Origin: Phycisphaerae bacterium
GTDB taxonomy: Bacteria; Chloroflexota; Anaerolineae; 4572-78; J111
Direction: 5' to 3'
Length of the DNA: 64,000 nt
NCBI GenBank assembly: GCA_028285035.1
Contig: JANQQF010000143.1
Coordinates: forward strand, 1-64,000
Shown: positions 8,568-16,284 of the stretch, piece after piece
Numbering within the stretch: position 1 is the stretch's first letter
How the letters are laid out: every line of letters starts with the position of its first letter
Notes under the pieces: generated by a model
The model's input: only the letters and a program-made list of their open reading frames with translations
Database searches by the model: none
Told to the model about the DNA's origin: nothing
Translations under genes and position numbers: made by a program

Positions 8568-9440
8568 TCAGCCCAAAGGCGGAATTTGAGCCAACTTATC
8601 TGGGTTGACAATGCTTCGGATCGCTTGAATACACCCATCGTTAATGTCAAACACAAACACACCAAAGGGCTGATCATCAACATAACTAATCAGCCCTGGT
8701 TGATGATTAACTTGGGCGACACGGACAAAAAAGCGAGCCGGTCTCTTTTTAGAAATCCCTAGCAAAAACCGAGCGACTCGCGATGCCCCATAAATTGGTT
8801 TACGTGCTGCGTGTACCTGACCACCTCCATCTGACCACAAGGTGATATCCTCTGCTAACAGATTCATTAGACCAGGCAGGTCCCCATTGGCACAGGTTTC
8901 CATAAATTGAACGACCAGTTGTTGTTGATCATCAACACTCGCCTCAAATCGGGGCCGGTTATTTGCGATATGTTGTCGGGCGCGACGAATCATCTGACGA
9001 CAGTTAGCTTCACTTTTATCAACAATCGTCGCAATTTCAGCATAGCTATAATCAAACACCTCCCGCAACAAAAACACCGCCCGTTCAGTAGGGGTTAATC
9101 GTTCAAGTAAGACTAAAAAGGCCATCGAGAGCGAGTCAGCCAAAGCGGCGTGTTCAGCAGCATCAGGGGCTTGCTCGGTCACCAGAGGTTCAGGTAGCCA
9201 GGGGCCAACATACGTTTCCCGCCGAGCCCGAGCGGAACGTAAATGATCTAGGCATAAGCGGGTAACAATGGTCGTTAGATATGATTTAACCGAGTCAACC
9301 TCTGCTTCGTTCACCTTTTGCCATCGAATAAATGTCTCCTGCACCATATCTTCTGCTTCCATCACACTGCCCAACATACGATAAGCAACAGAAAACAACA
9401 GGGAGCGATGGGTATCAAATACATCTAATTGTTTCATCAT
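8568..9440 (-). CDS. ECF41-type RNA polymerase sigma factor with SnoaL-like regulatory domain
   Basis: A 290-residue extracytoplasmic-function sigma factor. Sigma region 2 spans about residues 10-75 (AEDMVQETFIRWQ) and region 4 about 105-160 (LTPTERAVFLLREVFDYSYAEIA). A fused C-terminal SnoaL-like domain (about 170-285) carries WSDGGGQV (203-209) and ends with NPDKL (279-283), the two signature motifs of group ECF41. In that group the C-terminal domain, not an anti-sigma factor, controls activity. The usual Lys of DGGGK is Gln here. The gene lies downstream of a flavin oxidoreductase on the same strand, matching the ECF41 habit of pairing with redox enzymes. GGTGAGGAT precedes the ATG. Confidence 0.88.
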   Translation of the reverse strand: MMKQLDVFDTHRSLLFSVAYRMLGSVMEAEDMVQETFIRWQKVNEAEVDSVKSYLTTIVTRLCLDHLRSARARRETYVGPWLPEPLVTEQAPDAAEHAALADSLSMAFLVLLERLTPTERAVFLLREVFDYSYAEIATIVDKSEANCRQMIRRARQHIANNRPRFEASVDDQQQLVVQFMETCANGDLPGLMNLLAEDITLWSDGGGQVHAARKPIYGASRVARFLLGISKKRPARFFVRVAQVNHQPGLISYVDDQPFGVFVFDINDGCIQAIRSIVNPDKLAQIPPLG

Positions 9441-9456
9441 ATCCTCACCTTTAATT

Positions 9457-9489
9457 GAGCGACCCGTTGATATTTATAACGAGTCGCTC
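9457..9489. repeat. Hairpin between the oxidoreductase and sigma factor genes
   Basis: Arms GAGCGAC and GTCGCTC pair perfectly, extended by CGT/ACG after one mismatch, with an 11-nt loop. It occupies most of the 65-bp gap 5' of the sigma gene. It could be an attenuator, an mRNA-processing hairpin or an operator. No T run follows on either strand. Confidence 0.5.
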
Positions 9490-9505
9490 ATAAATAATCA
9501 TCTCA

Positions 9506-10849
9506 TTATGCAGCAATCACACTGTTTTCAGCCAGTAGCATCATTTCTGGAATAGCCATTGTAGGTCTCTCTAAAATCAGAGTAGCTGCCTGTCGAGCAG
9601 AGGCAAGACTGGCATCCAGCAACATCCCGGTTGAACCTACCCAATCTCCTACCACATACACGTTTGGTAATCCTGGAATGGCTGGGCCTGGTCGATCAAT
9701 CAATACGTCCGAACTCACCGCAGTCACTGCGTGGGACACGGTCAGATGGGGTAAAAATCTCGCTTCAACCACCGATTTTCGCCACCCTGGCTTAATCAAA
9801 TCTAGCATCTGTTCAAGCTCTTGGCGATTTTCCGTTGCCTCTGTCTTATCATCAGTTTGCAAATATTTTGCCACGTGGATCATCGCACCTATGGCTGGAG
9901 CTAAATTGGCGACGGCTGAATGAACCGAGAGATAAAGCGGCTGATCAATTCCCAAAGCAAATGTCTTTTTGGGATATGGAAACGCTGATAAAGCCACATC
10001 CAAACATGCGGCATAGATGGGTTGAGCCGCCTGCATCCATTGATCGACAGGCGTTTGGGGTTGGTCCGCCAAAAGATCACTGGTCACTTTTGGTGACGCA
10101 GCGATAATAACATTTGCGGCAAAGAATTGTCGGCCATCTGCCAACTGAACAGCTTGTAGCCCACTCTGCTTTGGCTCAATTTTAGTGACCTTCGCCTGGG
10201 CTAAAATTTCCAGTTGTCCTGACGTAGCGACTGAACGTATCCCATCTACCAGCGTTTGCCAGCCCCCATCCAAATACCAAACCCCACTCAATCCCACCTG
10301 CAGTTGAGCCAAAGCAGCCGCCGCACTCATTGAGCGGGAGTCGGCTGCATACGTTGACAATCTGATAAACGCCTTCAATAACTGCTGGGCTTCTGGGTGC
10401 TGAAGCTGTTGTGGCACCCATTCATCTACGGCAAGACCAAGCGCAGTTTTGGGATCGATTTTTGGCAATTTAGCCAAGAAACCCACCATCTCAAATTTAG
10501 CCCGAACACCTAAAAAGCCTGTTCGCAGCAATGTGGCTGGATTGTAGGGAAAGGTATATCGCTTGCCCTGATAAATCGCATACCCATTCGTTACTGGCGT
10601 TCCCCCTTGAAAAGGGACACCCAATTCTTGTAGCACCTCTGCAGCTGCGCCTCCCTTGTAAAGCGCGTGGGGACCAAGGTTAAAGCGAAATCCACCCTGT
10701 GTTTGGGTCATTGCCCGCCCGCCCAGGTGCTGCGACTGCTCAAAGAGCATCACAGATCGGCCAGCTTTACTTAGATAGGCAGCGGCTGCCAACCCGGCCA
10801 AACCACCCCCCACAATAATGGTATCAACTGATTGCATTTGTGTATTCAT
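9506..10849 (-). CDS. FAD-dependent oxidoreductase, phytoene desaturase / amine oxidase-like
   Basis: A 447-residue flavoprotein. The N-terminal dinucleotide-binding motif IIVGGGLAGLAAAAYLSKAG is followed by LFEQSQHLGGRA, as in the NAD(P)-binding amine-oxidase/phytoene-desaturase superfamily. Near the C-terminus PNVYVVGDWVGSTGMLLDASLASARQAA forms the second FAD contact. AAGGAG lies 8 bases before the ATG. The substrate is unknown and no carotenoid genes are nearby. It is upstream of, and codirectional with, the ECF41 sigma gene, so it is the likely partner or target of that regulator (family precedent, not shown by this sequence). Confidence 0.8.
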   Translation of the reverse strand: MNTQMQSVDTIIVGGGLAGLAAAAYLSKAGRSVMLFEQSQHLGGRAMTQTQGGFRFNLGPHALYKGGAAAEVLQELGVPFQGGTPVTNGYAIYQGKRYTFPYNPATLLRTGFLGVRAKFEMVGFLAKLPKIDPKTALGLAVDEWVPQQLQHPEAQQLLKAFIRLSTYAADSRSMSAAAALAQLQVGLSGVWYLDGGWQTLVDGIRSVATSGQLEILAQAKVTKIEPKQSGLQAVQLADGRQFFAANVIIAASPKVTSDLLADQPQTPVDQWMQAAQPIYAACLDVALSAFPYPKKTFALGIDQPLYLSVHSAVANLAPAIGAMIHVAKYLQTDDKTEATENRQELEQMLDLIKPGWRKSVVEARFLPHLTVSHAVTAVSSDVLIDRPGPAIPGLPNVYVVGDWVGSTGMLLDASLASARQAATLILERPTMAIPEMMLLAENSVIAA

Positions 10850-11073
10850 AAGATTGTCTCCTTAAAGATTGAAACTTTTCAAATAGAGCACCCAAAAATT
10901 TGGATTATTATTTGATTGCCATATCCTAACCTGGACAAGCTAGAATCAAATGGGAAGACCCTGTATGTTCTGACTTCTAGCCAATTGCCAATAAATGATT
11001 GGTTAGGCACTAGAAAGGAGACGAGATAGGGTTTGATTTTGTGACAGAGCCACAGAATTTGGGAGAAACTAAT

Positions 11074-12381
11074 TTGAGTAAACACATCACCATCTTAACG
11101 CTCGGCTCACGGGGCGATATACAACCATACATGGCTTTGGGGGTTGGGTTGCACACAGCAGGGTATCGGGTACGCCTCGCCACCCACACCGAGTATAAGC
11201 CATTTATCACTCAGTATGGACTTGACTTTGCCCCAGTGGCGGGCAATCCCAAAGAGTTACTAGAAGGTGAAATGGGCAAGTTGTGGCTGGAGAGCGGGAA
11301 AAATCCGCTTAAGTTAATTCAGCGACTGCGCGTTTTGGTGAAGCCCCTGCTCCGGCAATCATTGGAGGATTCTTGGTATGCTTGCCAAGACACCGACTTG
11401 ATTCTTTTCTCAGCATTGGGCAATGCCGGGTTTTCTATTGCCGAAAAATTAAATATTCCTTGTATGGGGGCCTGGCTACAACCACTCAGTCGGACCGCAC
11501 AATTTGCTAGCTTCATCACCCCACCGCTGCCATTAGGCGGCATCTACAATCGGTTCACCTATTATTTCAGTGAGCAACTGAGTTGGCATCCATTTCGGTC
11601 CATTGTCAACCAATGGCGTAAGGAGATGCTAGGACTATCGCCGCTTCCTTTCAACGGACCATTCAATCGCTTTTATCGGGCAAAGCTCCCCATCATCTAC
11701 GGCTTTAGCCCACACGTTGTCCCGAAACCACCGGACTGGCCAGCCTGGATCAATCCAACCGGATACTGGTTTTTAGATAGCACGAACGATTGGACACCAC
11801 CGCCAGCCTTAGATCAGTTTTTGGCAAATGGACCTCCACCAATTTACATCGGCTTTGGCAGTATGACCAGTCGCGATCCAGAAAAATTGACTAAGATCAC
11901 CATATCCGCCCTAAAGGAGAGTGGGCAGCGCGGTATTTTATTAGGAGGGTGGGGAAATTTAGGCAAAACCATCGATATCCCGGCAAATGTCTTTATGATC
12001 GAGTCTGTACCGCATAGTTGGCTGTTTCCAAAAATGGCCGGGGTGATCCATCATGGCGGGGCGGGCACGACCGCCGCTGGTTTAAGAGCCGGTGTGCCCT
12101 CAATCGTCATCCCCTTCTTTGCCGATCAACCCTTTTGGGGTAATCGCGTGGCGGCTTTAGGCGTCGGCCCCAAACCAGTGCTTTATCAAAATCTCACGAC
12201 ACAAAAATTACAAGCTGCGATTGAGCAGGTCATTCAAGATAAGGAAATGCAACATCGGGCTGCTATATTAGGTCAACATCTTCAAAATGAAGATGGGATC
12301 AAACAAGCAATTCAGGTTATTGAGCAGCACTGGCATCTTTATGAAAGCCGAACCCATTCAATGTCATCAAATGTCAACTGA
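11074..12381 (+). CDS. UDP-glycosyltransferase (GT1, sterol/macrolide glycosyltransferase type)
   Basis: A GT-B glycosyltransferase of about 435 residues. It starts near ITILTLGSRGDIQPYMALG, the acceptor-side motif of the sterol 3-beta-glucosyltransferase-like group, and carries the donor-binding signature HHGGAGTTAAGLRAGVPSIVIPFFADQPFW near residues 335-365. TTG 11074 is preferred as start since GGGAG lies 8 bases upstream; a GTG at 11041 is possible. It probably glucosylates a lipid or small hydrophobic acceptor. Its 3' end overlaps the convergent minus-strand gene by 43 bases. Donor and acceptor are not determined. Confidence 0.82.
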   Translation: MSKHITILTLGSRGDIQPYMALGVGLHTAGYRVRLATHTEYKPFITQYGLDFAPVAGNPKELLEGEMGKLWLESGKNPLKLIQRLRVLVKPLLRQSLEDSWYACQDTDLILFSALGNAGFSIAEKLNIPCMGAWLQPLSRTAQFASFITPPLPLGGIYNRFTYYFSEQLSWHPFRSIVNQWRKEMLGLSPLPFNGPFNRFYRAKLPIIYGFSPHVVPKPPDWPAWINPTGYWFLDSTNDWTPPPALDQFLANGPPPIYIGFGSMTSRDPEKLTKITISALKESGQRGILLGGWGNLGKTIDIPANVFMIESVPHSWLFPKMAGVIHHGGAGTTAAGLRAGVPSIVIPFFADQPFWGNRVAALGVGPKPVLYQNLTTQKLQAAIEQVIQDKEMQHRAAILGQHLQNEDGIKQAIQVIEQHWHLYESRTHSMSSNVN

Positions 12382-12824
12382 ATATACCCTTGTCCATCAA
12401 TAAAACGCTCGACACTATCTTCCGAAAAGTTAATTAAATCAAAGGGGACCTCGCGATCATAAACAGCCAGTACCATTGAAACAATCTTTTCAAAGGGCCT
12501 GAGCGAGGTACCCCATTTGGCAACCACAAAATGGGTATCACGATAGCGCCGAACCAACGACTGAATTTTTTTGGAACTAATATGCCCTGCTTCACCCCAG
12601 AACTGAGGATGTCCTTGCGCGTTAAGGGCGACCACATCGGGTTTGTATCGATCCCCAATATGAATTTCGACTGTCGCCGTTGGATACTCGGGCAAATATA
12701 AGGCCCAGATAAACGCCTTCATGAACACGTGAGCAGGGCGTTCAATCGACTTTTTAATCAAAATAAGTTGCTTGTTGTGTGCTCGAAACGTCCACTTACG
12801 ACGAAGCCGCAATTCCTCTCTCAT
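12339..12824 (-). CDS. Hypothetical protein, YaeQ / PD-(D/E)XK-like
   Basis: About 161 residues from the ATG at 12824; a longer in-frame reading would run 40 bases into the upstream gene. The order of elements (an alpha-rich start with FMKAFIWALYLPEY, then YKPDVVALN, then PQFWGEAGHISSKKIQSLVRRY and THFVVAKWG) resembles the YaeQ/PD-(D/E)XK fold, with D and E in PDV and WGEAG as candidate metal ligands. The match is by pattern only and the final Lys is not in the usual place. It follows the 212-residue hypothetical gene by about 60 bp. Function unknown. Confidence 0.5.
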   Translation of the reverse strand: MREELRLRRKWTFRAHNKQLILIKKSIERPAHVFMKAFIWALYLPEYPTATVEIHIGDRYKPDVVALNAQGHPQFWGEAGHISSKKIQSLVRRYRDTHFVVAKWGTSLRPFEKIVSMVLAVYDREVPFDLINFSEDSVERFIDGQGYIQLTFDDIEWVRLS

Positions 12825-12883
12825 ATCTTTTCCGTATACCTTATCAAATGTGAAAGAAAAGATAGAGGCTTTCGGAGGTTTGG

Positions 12884-13522
12884 TCAAATGGCTGTCGGTT
12901 GTAGCTCTCGCACCGCCATCCAAGTCTGTTCGGCTTCATACGAAAAATATTTGGTTCGTTGCAACTTTATTTTTTGCCCAGAGAAGATCCCTCCAGCCAG
13001 CGTTGCATTGTGAAGTCGAATAGATTGATAAAAGGATGGGGCCAGATAAACGGCCTGAGCATGAGTCATGCTTTTGGCCCAATGACCAAGGCCTTCCGGT
13101 TTGGCAAACACGACCAAATTGCTACTGTTTCCGCAGGGCAATCGCAAGGTACTGTAGCTCAACAAATTGGGATGTTGCGGGAGTTCAGCCACGAGGGCGT
13201 CATCAACCATATCAACTGATTCTGAATTGGCACCGGGACGCTTTTGTCCACAAAAACCCACCACAGTAAGATGGTCAGATGACAATAATTGTTCTGGCTG
13301 TGAAATCACCACGCGATGGTAACGCTGATCTAATTCCGACACCTGCAAATTGAACAAGCCCGTTTCATCCATCGGCTTGATTTGATGGTCTAAGAGAAGT
13401 TGACGTAAACTGCTCAACATGTATTCCAAAATCATCAAATCCTGCACTGAAGCCGCCGGGTTTGTAAACGGTCGCTCCATAACCATTTCGGTCGCCTTCA
13501 GCAGTCCAGCATTGTTTTTCAT
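12884..13522 (-). CDS. Conserved-looking hypothetical protein, 212 aa
   Basis: No family recognised. AGGAGG sits 6-7 bases before the ATG, so it is very likely translated. An N-terminal alpha-rich part (LMILEYMLSSLRQLLLDH) is followed by beta-like segments: HLTVVGFCGQKRPG, LSYSTLRLPCGNSSNLVVFAKPEG, and GHWAKSMTHAQAVYLAPSFYQSIRLHNATL. The YSTLR...NLVVF...HW...H pattern suggests a single-domain enzyme or ligand-binding fold, but this is not firm. Its neighbours are a PhnD-like protein upstream (across a terminator) and the YaeQ-like gene downstream. Confidence 0.55.
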   Translation of the reverse strand: MKNNAGLLKATEMVMERPFTNPAASVQDLMILEYMLSSLRQLLLDHQIKPMDETGLFNLQVSELDQRYHRVVISQPEQLLSSDHLTVVGFCGQKRPGANSESVDMVDDALVAELPQHPNLLSYSTLRLPCGNSSNLVVFAKPEGLGHWAKSMTHAQAVYLAPSFYQSIRLHNATLAGGIFSGQKIKLQRTKYFSYEAEQTWMAVRELQPTAI

Positions 13523-13581
13523 TAAATCCTCCTAAAATTATCTTGAAATTAAGTAATTGAAACGATGGGGTTAGTAACTCG

Positions 13582-13603
13582 AAAAAGCAGGGACATCCCC
13601 TGC
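13582..13603 (-). terminator. Intrinsic terminator after the PhnD-like gene
   Basis: Read on the minus strand, GCAGGG and CCCTGC pair around a 5-nt loop and are followed by five T. It lies about 100 bp past the stop of the PhnD-like gene and just before the 212-residue hypothetical gene. Confidence 0.7.
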
Positions 13604-13634
13604 GCTTCTCACTATTCTGTTGTATTTCATTAGG

Positions 13635-13672
13635 TTCAACTCATCGACGACAGCAAGGTCATCTGAGTTGAA
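13635..13672. repeat. Inverted repeat with 9-bp arms
   Basis: Arms TTCAACTCA (13635-13643) and TGAGTTGAA (13664-13672) pair perfectly around 20 nt. It sits between the PhnD-like stop and the terminator, so it may be a 3' mRNA structure or an operator for the 212-residue gene downstream. Confidence 0.4.
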
Positions 13673-13700
13673 AACTGAGGTAAATTACAATTACAAACGA

Positions 13701-14507
13701 TTACTGAAAATCGATCATACGGGATTCCCGCAAATCCTGTACGATATGTCGAATAGGATCATAATCTCGATCCTGTACGGCAGTAAACTGCTTGACGCCC
13801 CCTTGATACAAAATGGTGCGACCTGCTGACTTAAGATGCATTGTTGCCAATGCTTGGGTAAGCTGTTGCCGAATACGGCGGTCCAGACCAGCGACGGCAG
13901 CAACAGGGGGCATTGGGCAAGGGCCAATATGTTCAACGACGCGAAAGACGTTGGCTCGTTCCGGATGCTGGGCGACTTCCATTGATAATACAACACTATC
14001 AACAGCGGCAGCATCCACGCGACCCTGCTCGACCCAATCCATCGAGACTGCATGTGCTCCCGATTTTAACCACACATCAAAAAAGTCAAACGACTCGTTT
14101 TTGGTGAAGAGATGATGACACATTGAAACATAACCAGACAATGAATGGACCTCATTAAAGGCAAATGTTGTTCCTTGTAGGTCATCAAGACTCTGAAATG
14201 CTGAGTCTGCGCGAACAATTACGTCAGAATAATAGACAGGCTGATTATCATAGCGCTGGTCCTCAAGCACTGGTGCGACCATCGCCTTGAGGCGTGATGG
14301 CGTTTGATCAGCTTTGTGCACATATGGTAAGCCACAGGTAAAAACAACTTGAATTTCTTCACGCTGCACCATCGCTTCTTGTTCTATTGGAGTCAGATCA
14401 GCCACGAAGTCAATCTCAAGCCCAGTGGCTGTGCCTAAATAATCCACAATCTGGCGATAAAACTCAAGCGCATTATCACCTAAAAATGATGCAAAACGAA
14501 TTGTCAT
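13701..14507 (-). CDS. PhnD-like substrate-binding protein without signal peptide
   Basis: A type-2 periplasmic-binding-protein fold of the phosphate/phosphite/phosphonate (PhnD) family, 268 residues. It begins MTIRFASFLGDNALEFY and has the family order of VVFTCGLPYV, LDDLQGTTFAFNEVHSLSGY and GRVDAAAVDSVVLS. The start is ATG 14507 because AAAAGG lies about 8 bases upstream. No signal peptide or lipobox is present and no ABC permease or ATPase gene is adjacent, so it is probably a cytoplasmic ligand-binding protein or its transporter lies elsewhere. An IclR regulator is the next gene upstream on the same strand. Confidence 0.75.
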   Translation of the reverse strand: MTIRFASFLGDNALEFYRQIVDYLGTATGLEIDFVADLTPIEQEAMVQREEIQVVFTCGLPYVHKADQTPSRLKAMVAPVLEDQRYDNQPVYYSDVIVRADSAFQSLDDLQGTTFAFNEVHSLSGYVSMCHHLFTKNESFDFFDVWLKSGAHAVSMDWVEQGRVDAAAVDSVVLSMEVAQHPERANVFRVVEHIGPCPMPPVAAVAGLDRRIRQQLTQALATMHLKSAGRTILYQGGVKQFTAVQDRDYDPIRHIVQDLRESRMIDFQ

Positions 14508-14569
14508 CTTTGACACCTTTTCTGAAAAATAGGATTCAATAAAAGCTATGATTTAGAAGTAGAAATGAG

Positions 14570-15373
14570 CTAAACCATAACCTGGTATTGCTTCTGGACG
14601 GAAACACACCCCAATTGAAGCGAGATATCACGGGCTGTATCTTGGATGGGACCAATAAATTGCTGCAACTGCGCATCGGATAGCCGATAGCTTGGCCCCG
14701 AGACAGCCACGGCAGCCACAACGCGAGTCTCGTGATTAAAAATTGGGGCGGCCAAGGCGCTCAATCCTTCTTGATGTTCCTGGTGGGTAATCGCATACCC
14801 TCGTTCTCGGGTTTCGATCAACGCCTGCTGTAATATTGAATGATCGATGATGGTATCGTCTGTAAATTGAGGAAGGGCTTCCGGCAAAATTTTTGACCGT
14901 TGATCAGCTGGAAGATAAGCCAATAATACCTTACCTGCTGAGGTGCAATGTGCTGGTGTACGTCGGCCAATCCGACCAACATATTGAATTGGTCGAGGGC
15001 TATCAGCTCCCCCAACATTCATACATTCGCTGCCACTCAAAACAACAACATTCACGGTCTCTTGGGTCAATTCAGCCAGATCCCGAGCAAATGGGTATGA
15101 CACATCACGCAAATCAACCCGATCCAACACAATCCCCGCCAAGGTGACCAAACCCAAGCCCAAGCGATATTTACCCGTTTCTGGATTTTGTTCAACCAAA
15201 TTTTCATGTTGCAAGGTTGAAAGTAGGCGGGAAACGGTACTCTTATGTAGTCCTAACTCCTCACTCAAGGTCGTAACCCCAAGCTCAGAGTCGTGCTTTG
15301 TAAAACACCATAACAGTGAAGCGGCTCGCTGTACGGATTGTACAATCGCCTCTGATTGTTGTTTTTGAGACAT
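14570..15373 (-). CDS. IclR-family transcriptional regulator
   Basis: A 267-residue regulator. The N-terminal winged helix (about residues 10-70) includes GVTTLSEELGLHKSTVSRLLSTLQHENLVEQN. The effector-binding domain (about 85-255) carries GSECMNVGGADSPRPIQYVGRIGRRTPAHCTSAGKVLLAYLP and the closing AAVAVSGPSYRL. IclR proteins are mostly repressors or activators of small-molecule catabolism. A palindrome about 20 bp upstream of the start is a likely autoregulatory site. The PhnD-like gene 60 bp downstream is the most obvious target. Confidence 0.9.
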   Translation of the reverse strand: MSQKQQSEAIVQSVQRAASLLWCFTKHDSELGVTTLSEELGLHKSTVSRLLSTLQHENLVEQNPETGKYRLGLGLVTLAGIVLDRVDLRDVSYPFARDLAELTQETVNVVVLSGSECMNVGGADSPRPIQYVGRIGRRTPAHCTSAGKVLLAYLPADQRSKILPEALPQFTDDTIIDHSILQQALIETRERGYAITHQEHQEGLSALAAPIFNHETRVVAAVAVSGPSYRLSDAQLQQFIGPIQDTARDISLQLGCVSVQKQYQVMV

Positions 15374-15391
15374 AGGCGTTCAAGTAATTTT

Positions 15392-15408
15392 GTTGCGTAA
15401 TACGCAAC
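15392..15408. promoter_or_regulatory. Palindromic operator upstream of iclR-type gene
   Basis: Arms GTTGCGTA and TACGCAAC are perfect complements around a single A. A second half-like GTTGTGCAA (minus strand) lies about 10 bp further out. The site is about 20 bp from the regulator start, where IclR proteins commonly autoregulate. Confidence 0.6.
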
Positions 15409-15515
15409 ACTATTTCATATTGCACAACAGTATACCTTAAGTCGAAAATCGTGTCAATAGAGTTTTTGGAGTTTGTTGTCAGCTATATCTTGGGTAGAAT
15501 GATTTATAATGGTTT

Positions 15516-16097
15516 ATGTTGAGTATTCATTTCATTGAGAGGTCGGATAACACACAAATGATCGATGAAATTCTTACTGATAGCTTTGGTATTCGCGTCT
15601 TCACCATCCTCGTCGGCATTGCCGTCCTAACTTTGGGGCGAAGACTATTTTGGTTAGCGACTGCTGTGGCTGGCTTTATCTTTGGGTTAACTTTGGTAGC
15701 GCAATCGGCTGGAGATCAACCAGATTGGCTCATTCTCGTCATAGCGATAATTGCCGGTGTTATTGGGGCGGTCTTGGCCGTCTTTATCCAACGCCTAGCG
15801 GTAGCCATCGTTGGGCTTATTTTGGGTGGCTATGGAATGGTGTCGCTATTCGACATTTTTGGGTTAGGTTTAGGAGAGTGGGCTTGGCTGTTATTTATTA
15901 TTGGAGCAATTGTCGGGGTGGTATTGGCCCTCTCCTTGTTAGAACCGGCCCTGATTGTGTTATCAGCTTTAGCTGGGGCGATTTTGATTGTTCAATCAAC
16001 AAATTTTTCGCCGCTCATTACAGGCATTTTATTTGTCGTGCTCATTGCCGTTGGCATCAGCATTCAAGCCCGAATGCTGCCAAAGGATCTGCAGTGA
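15516..16097 (+). CDS. Polytopic membrane protein, DUF4203-like
   Basis: A 193-residue membrane protein with about six or seven hydrophobic helices. Gly-rich repeats such as ATAVAGFIFGLTLVA and LGGYGMVSLF give a TM pattern like DUF4203-type proteins. ATG 15558 (MIDEIL) is an alternative start; neither ATG has a strong ribosome binding site. TATAAT at 15505-15510 lies just upstream. Function unknown. Codirectional with the MoeA-like gene but separated by about 190 bp containing a second promoter-like site. Confidence 0.6.
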   Translation: MLSIHFIERSDNTQMIDEILTDSFGIRVFTILVGIAVLTLGRRLFWLATAVAGFIFGLTLVAQSAGDQPDWLILVIAIIAGVIGAVLAVFIQRLAVAIVGLILGGYGMVSLFDIFGLGLGEWAWLLFIIGAIVGVVLALSLLEPALIVLSALAGAILIVQSTNFSPLITGILFVVLIAVGISIQARMLPKDLQ

Positions 16098-16135
16098 GTG
16101 GGCAAAAAATACCTTTGCCCCGGCTTGTTAACTTA

Positions 16136-16144
16136 TGGTATAAT
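16136..16144 (+). promoter_or_regulatory. Extended -10 promoter element
   Basis: TGG directly before TATAAT gives an extended -10; no good -35 is seen. It lies about 140 bp before the MoeA-like gene, so the transcript would carry the three 15-bp tandem repeats in its leader. Confidence 0.45.
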
Positions 16145-16165
16145 TTTCAGTAGCTCACTGTATTG

Positions 16166-16210
16166 AGAGATGTGTATCTAAGAGATGTGCACCTAAAAGG
16201 TGGGCATCTA
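16166..16210 (+). repeat. Three tandem 15-bp repeats in the leader of the MoeA-like gene
   Basis: Units AGAGATGTGTATCTA, AGAGATGTGCACCTA and AAAGGTGGGCATCTA lie head to tail with exact 15-bp spacing. TAGCTC flanks both sides. They fall between an extended -10 and the start codon, so they could be operator half-sites or an RNA structure. Confidence 0.6.
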
Positions 16211-16284
16211 AATGTAGCTCTTAAATTGATCCACTATCTGACAGCGAACGACTGAGTATAGAAAATTTCACGTAAAGTGATGCT

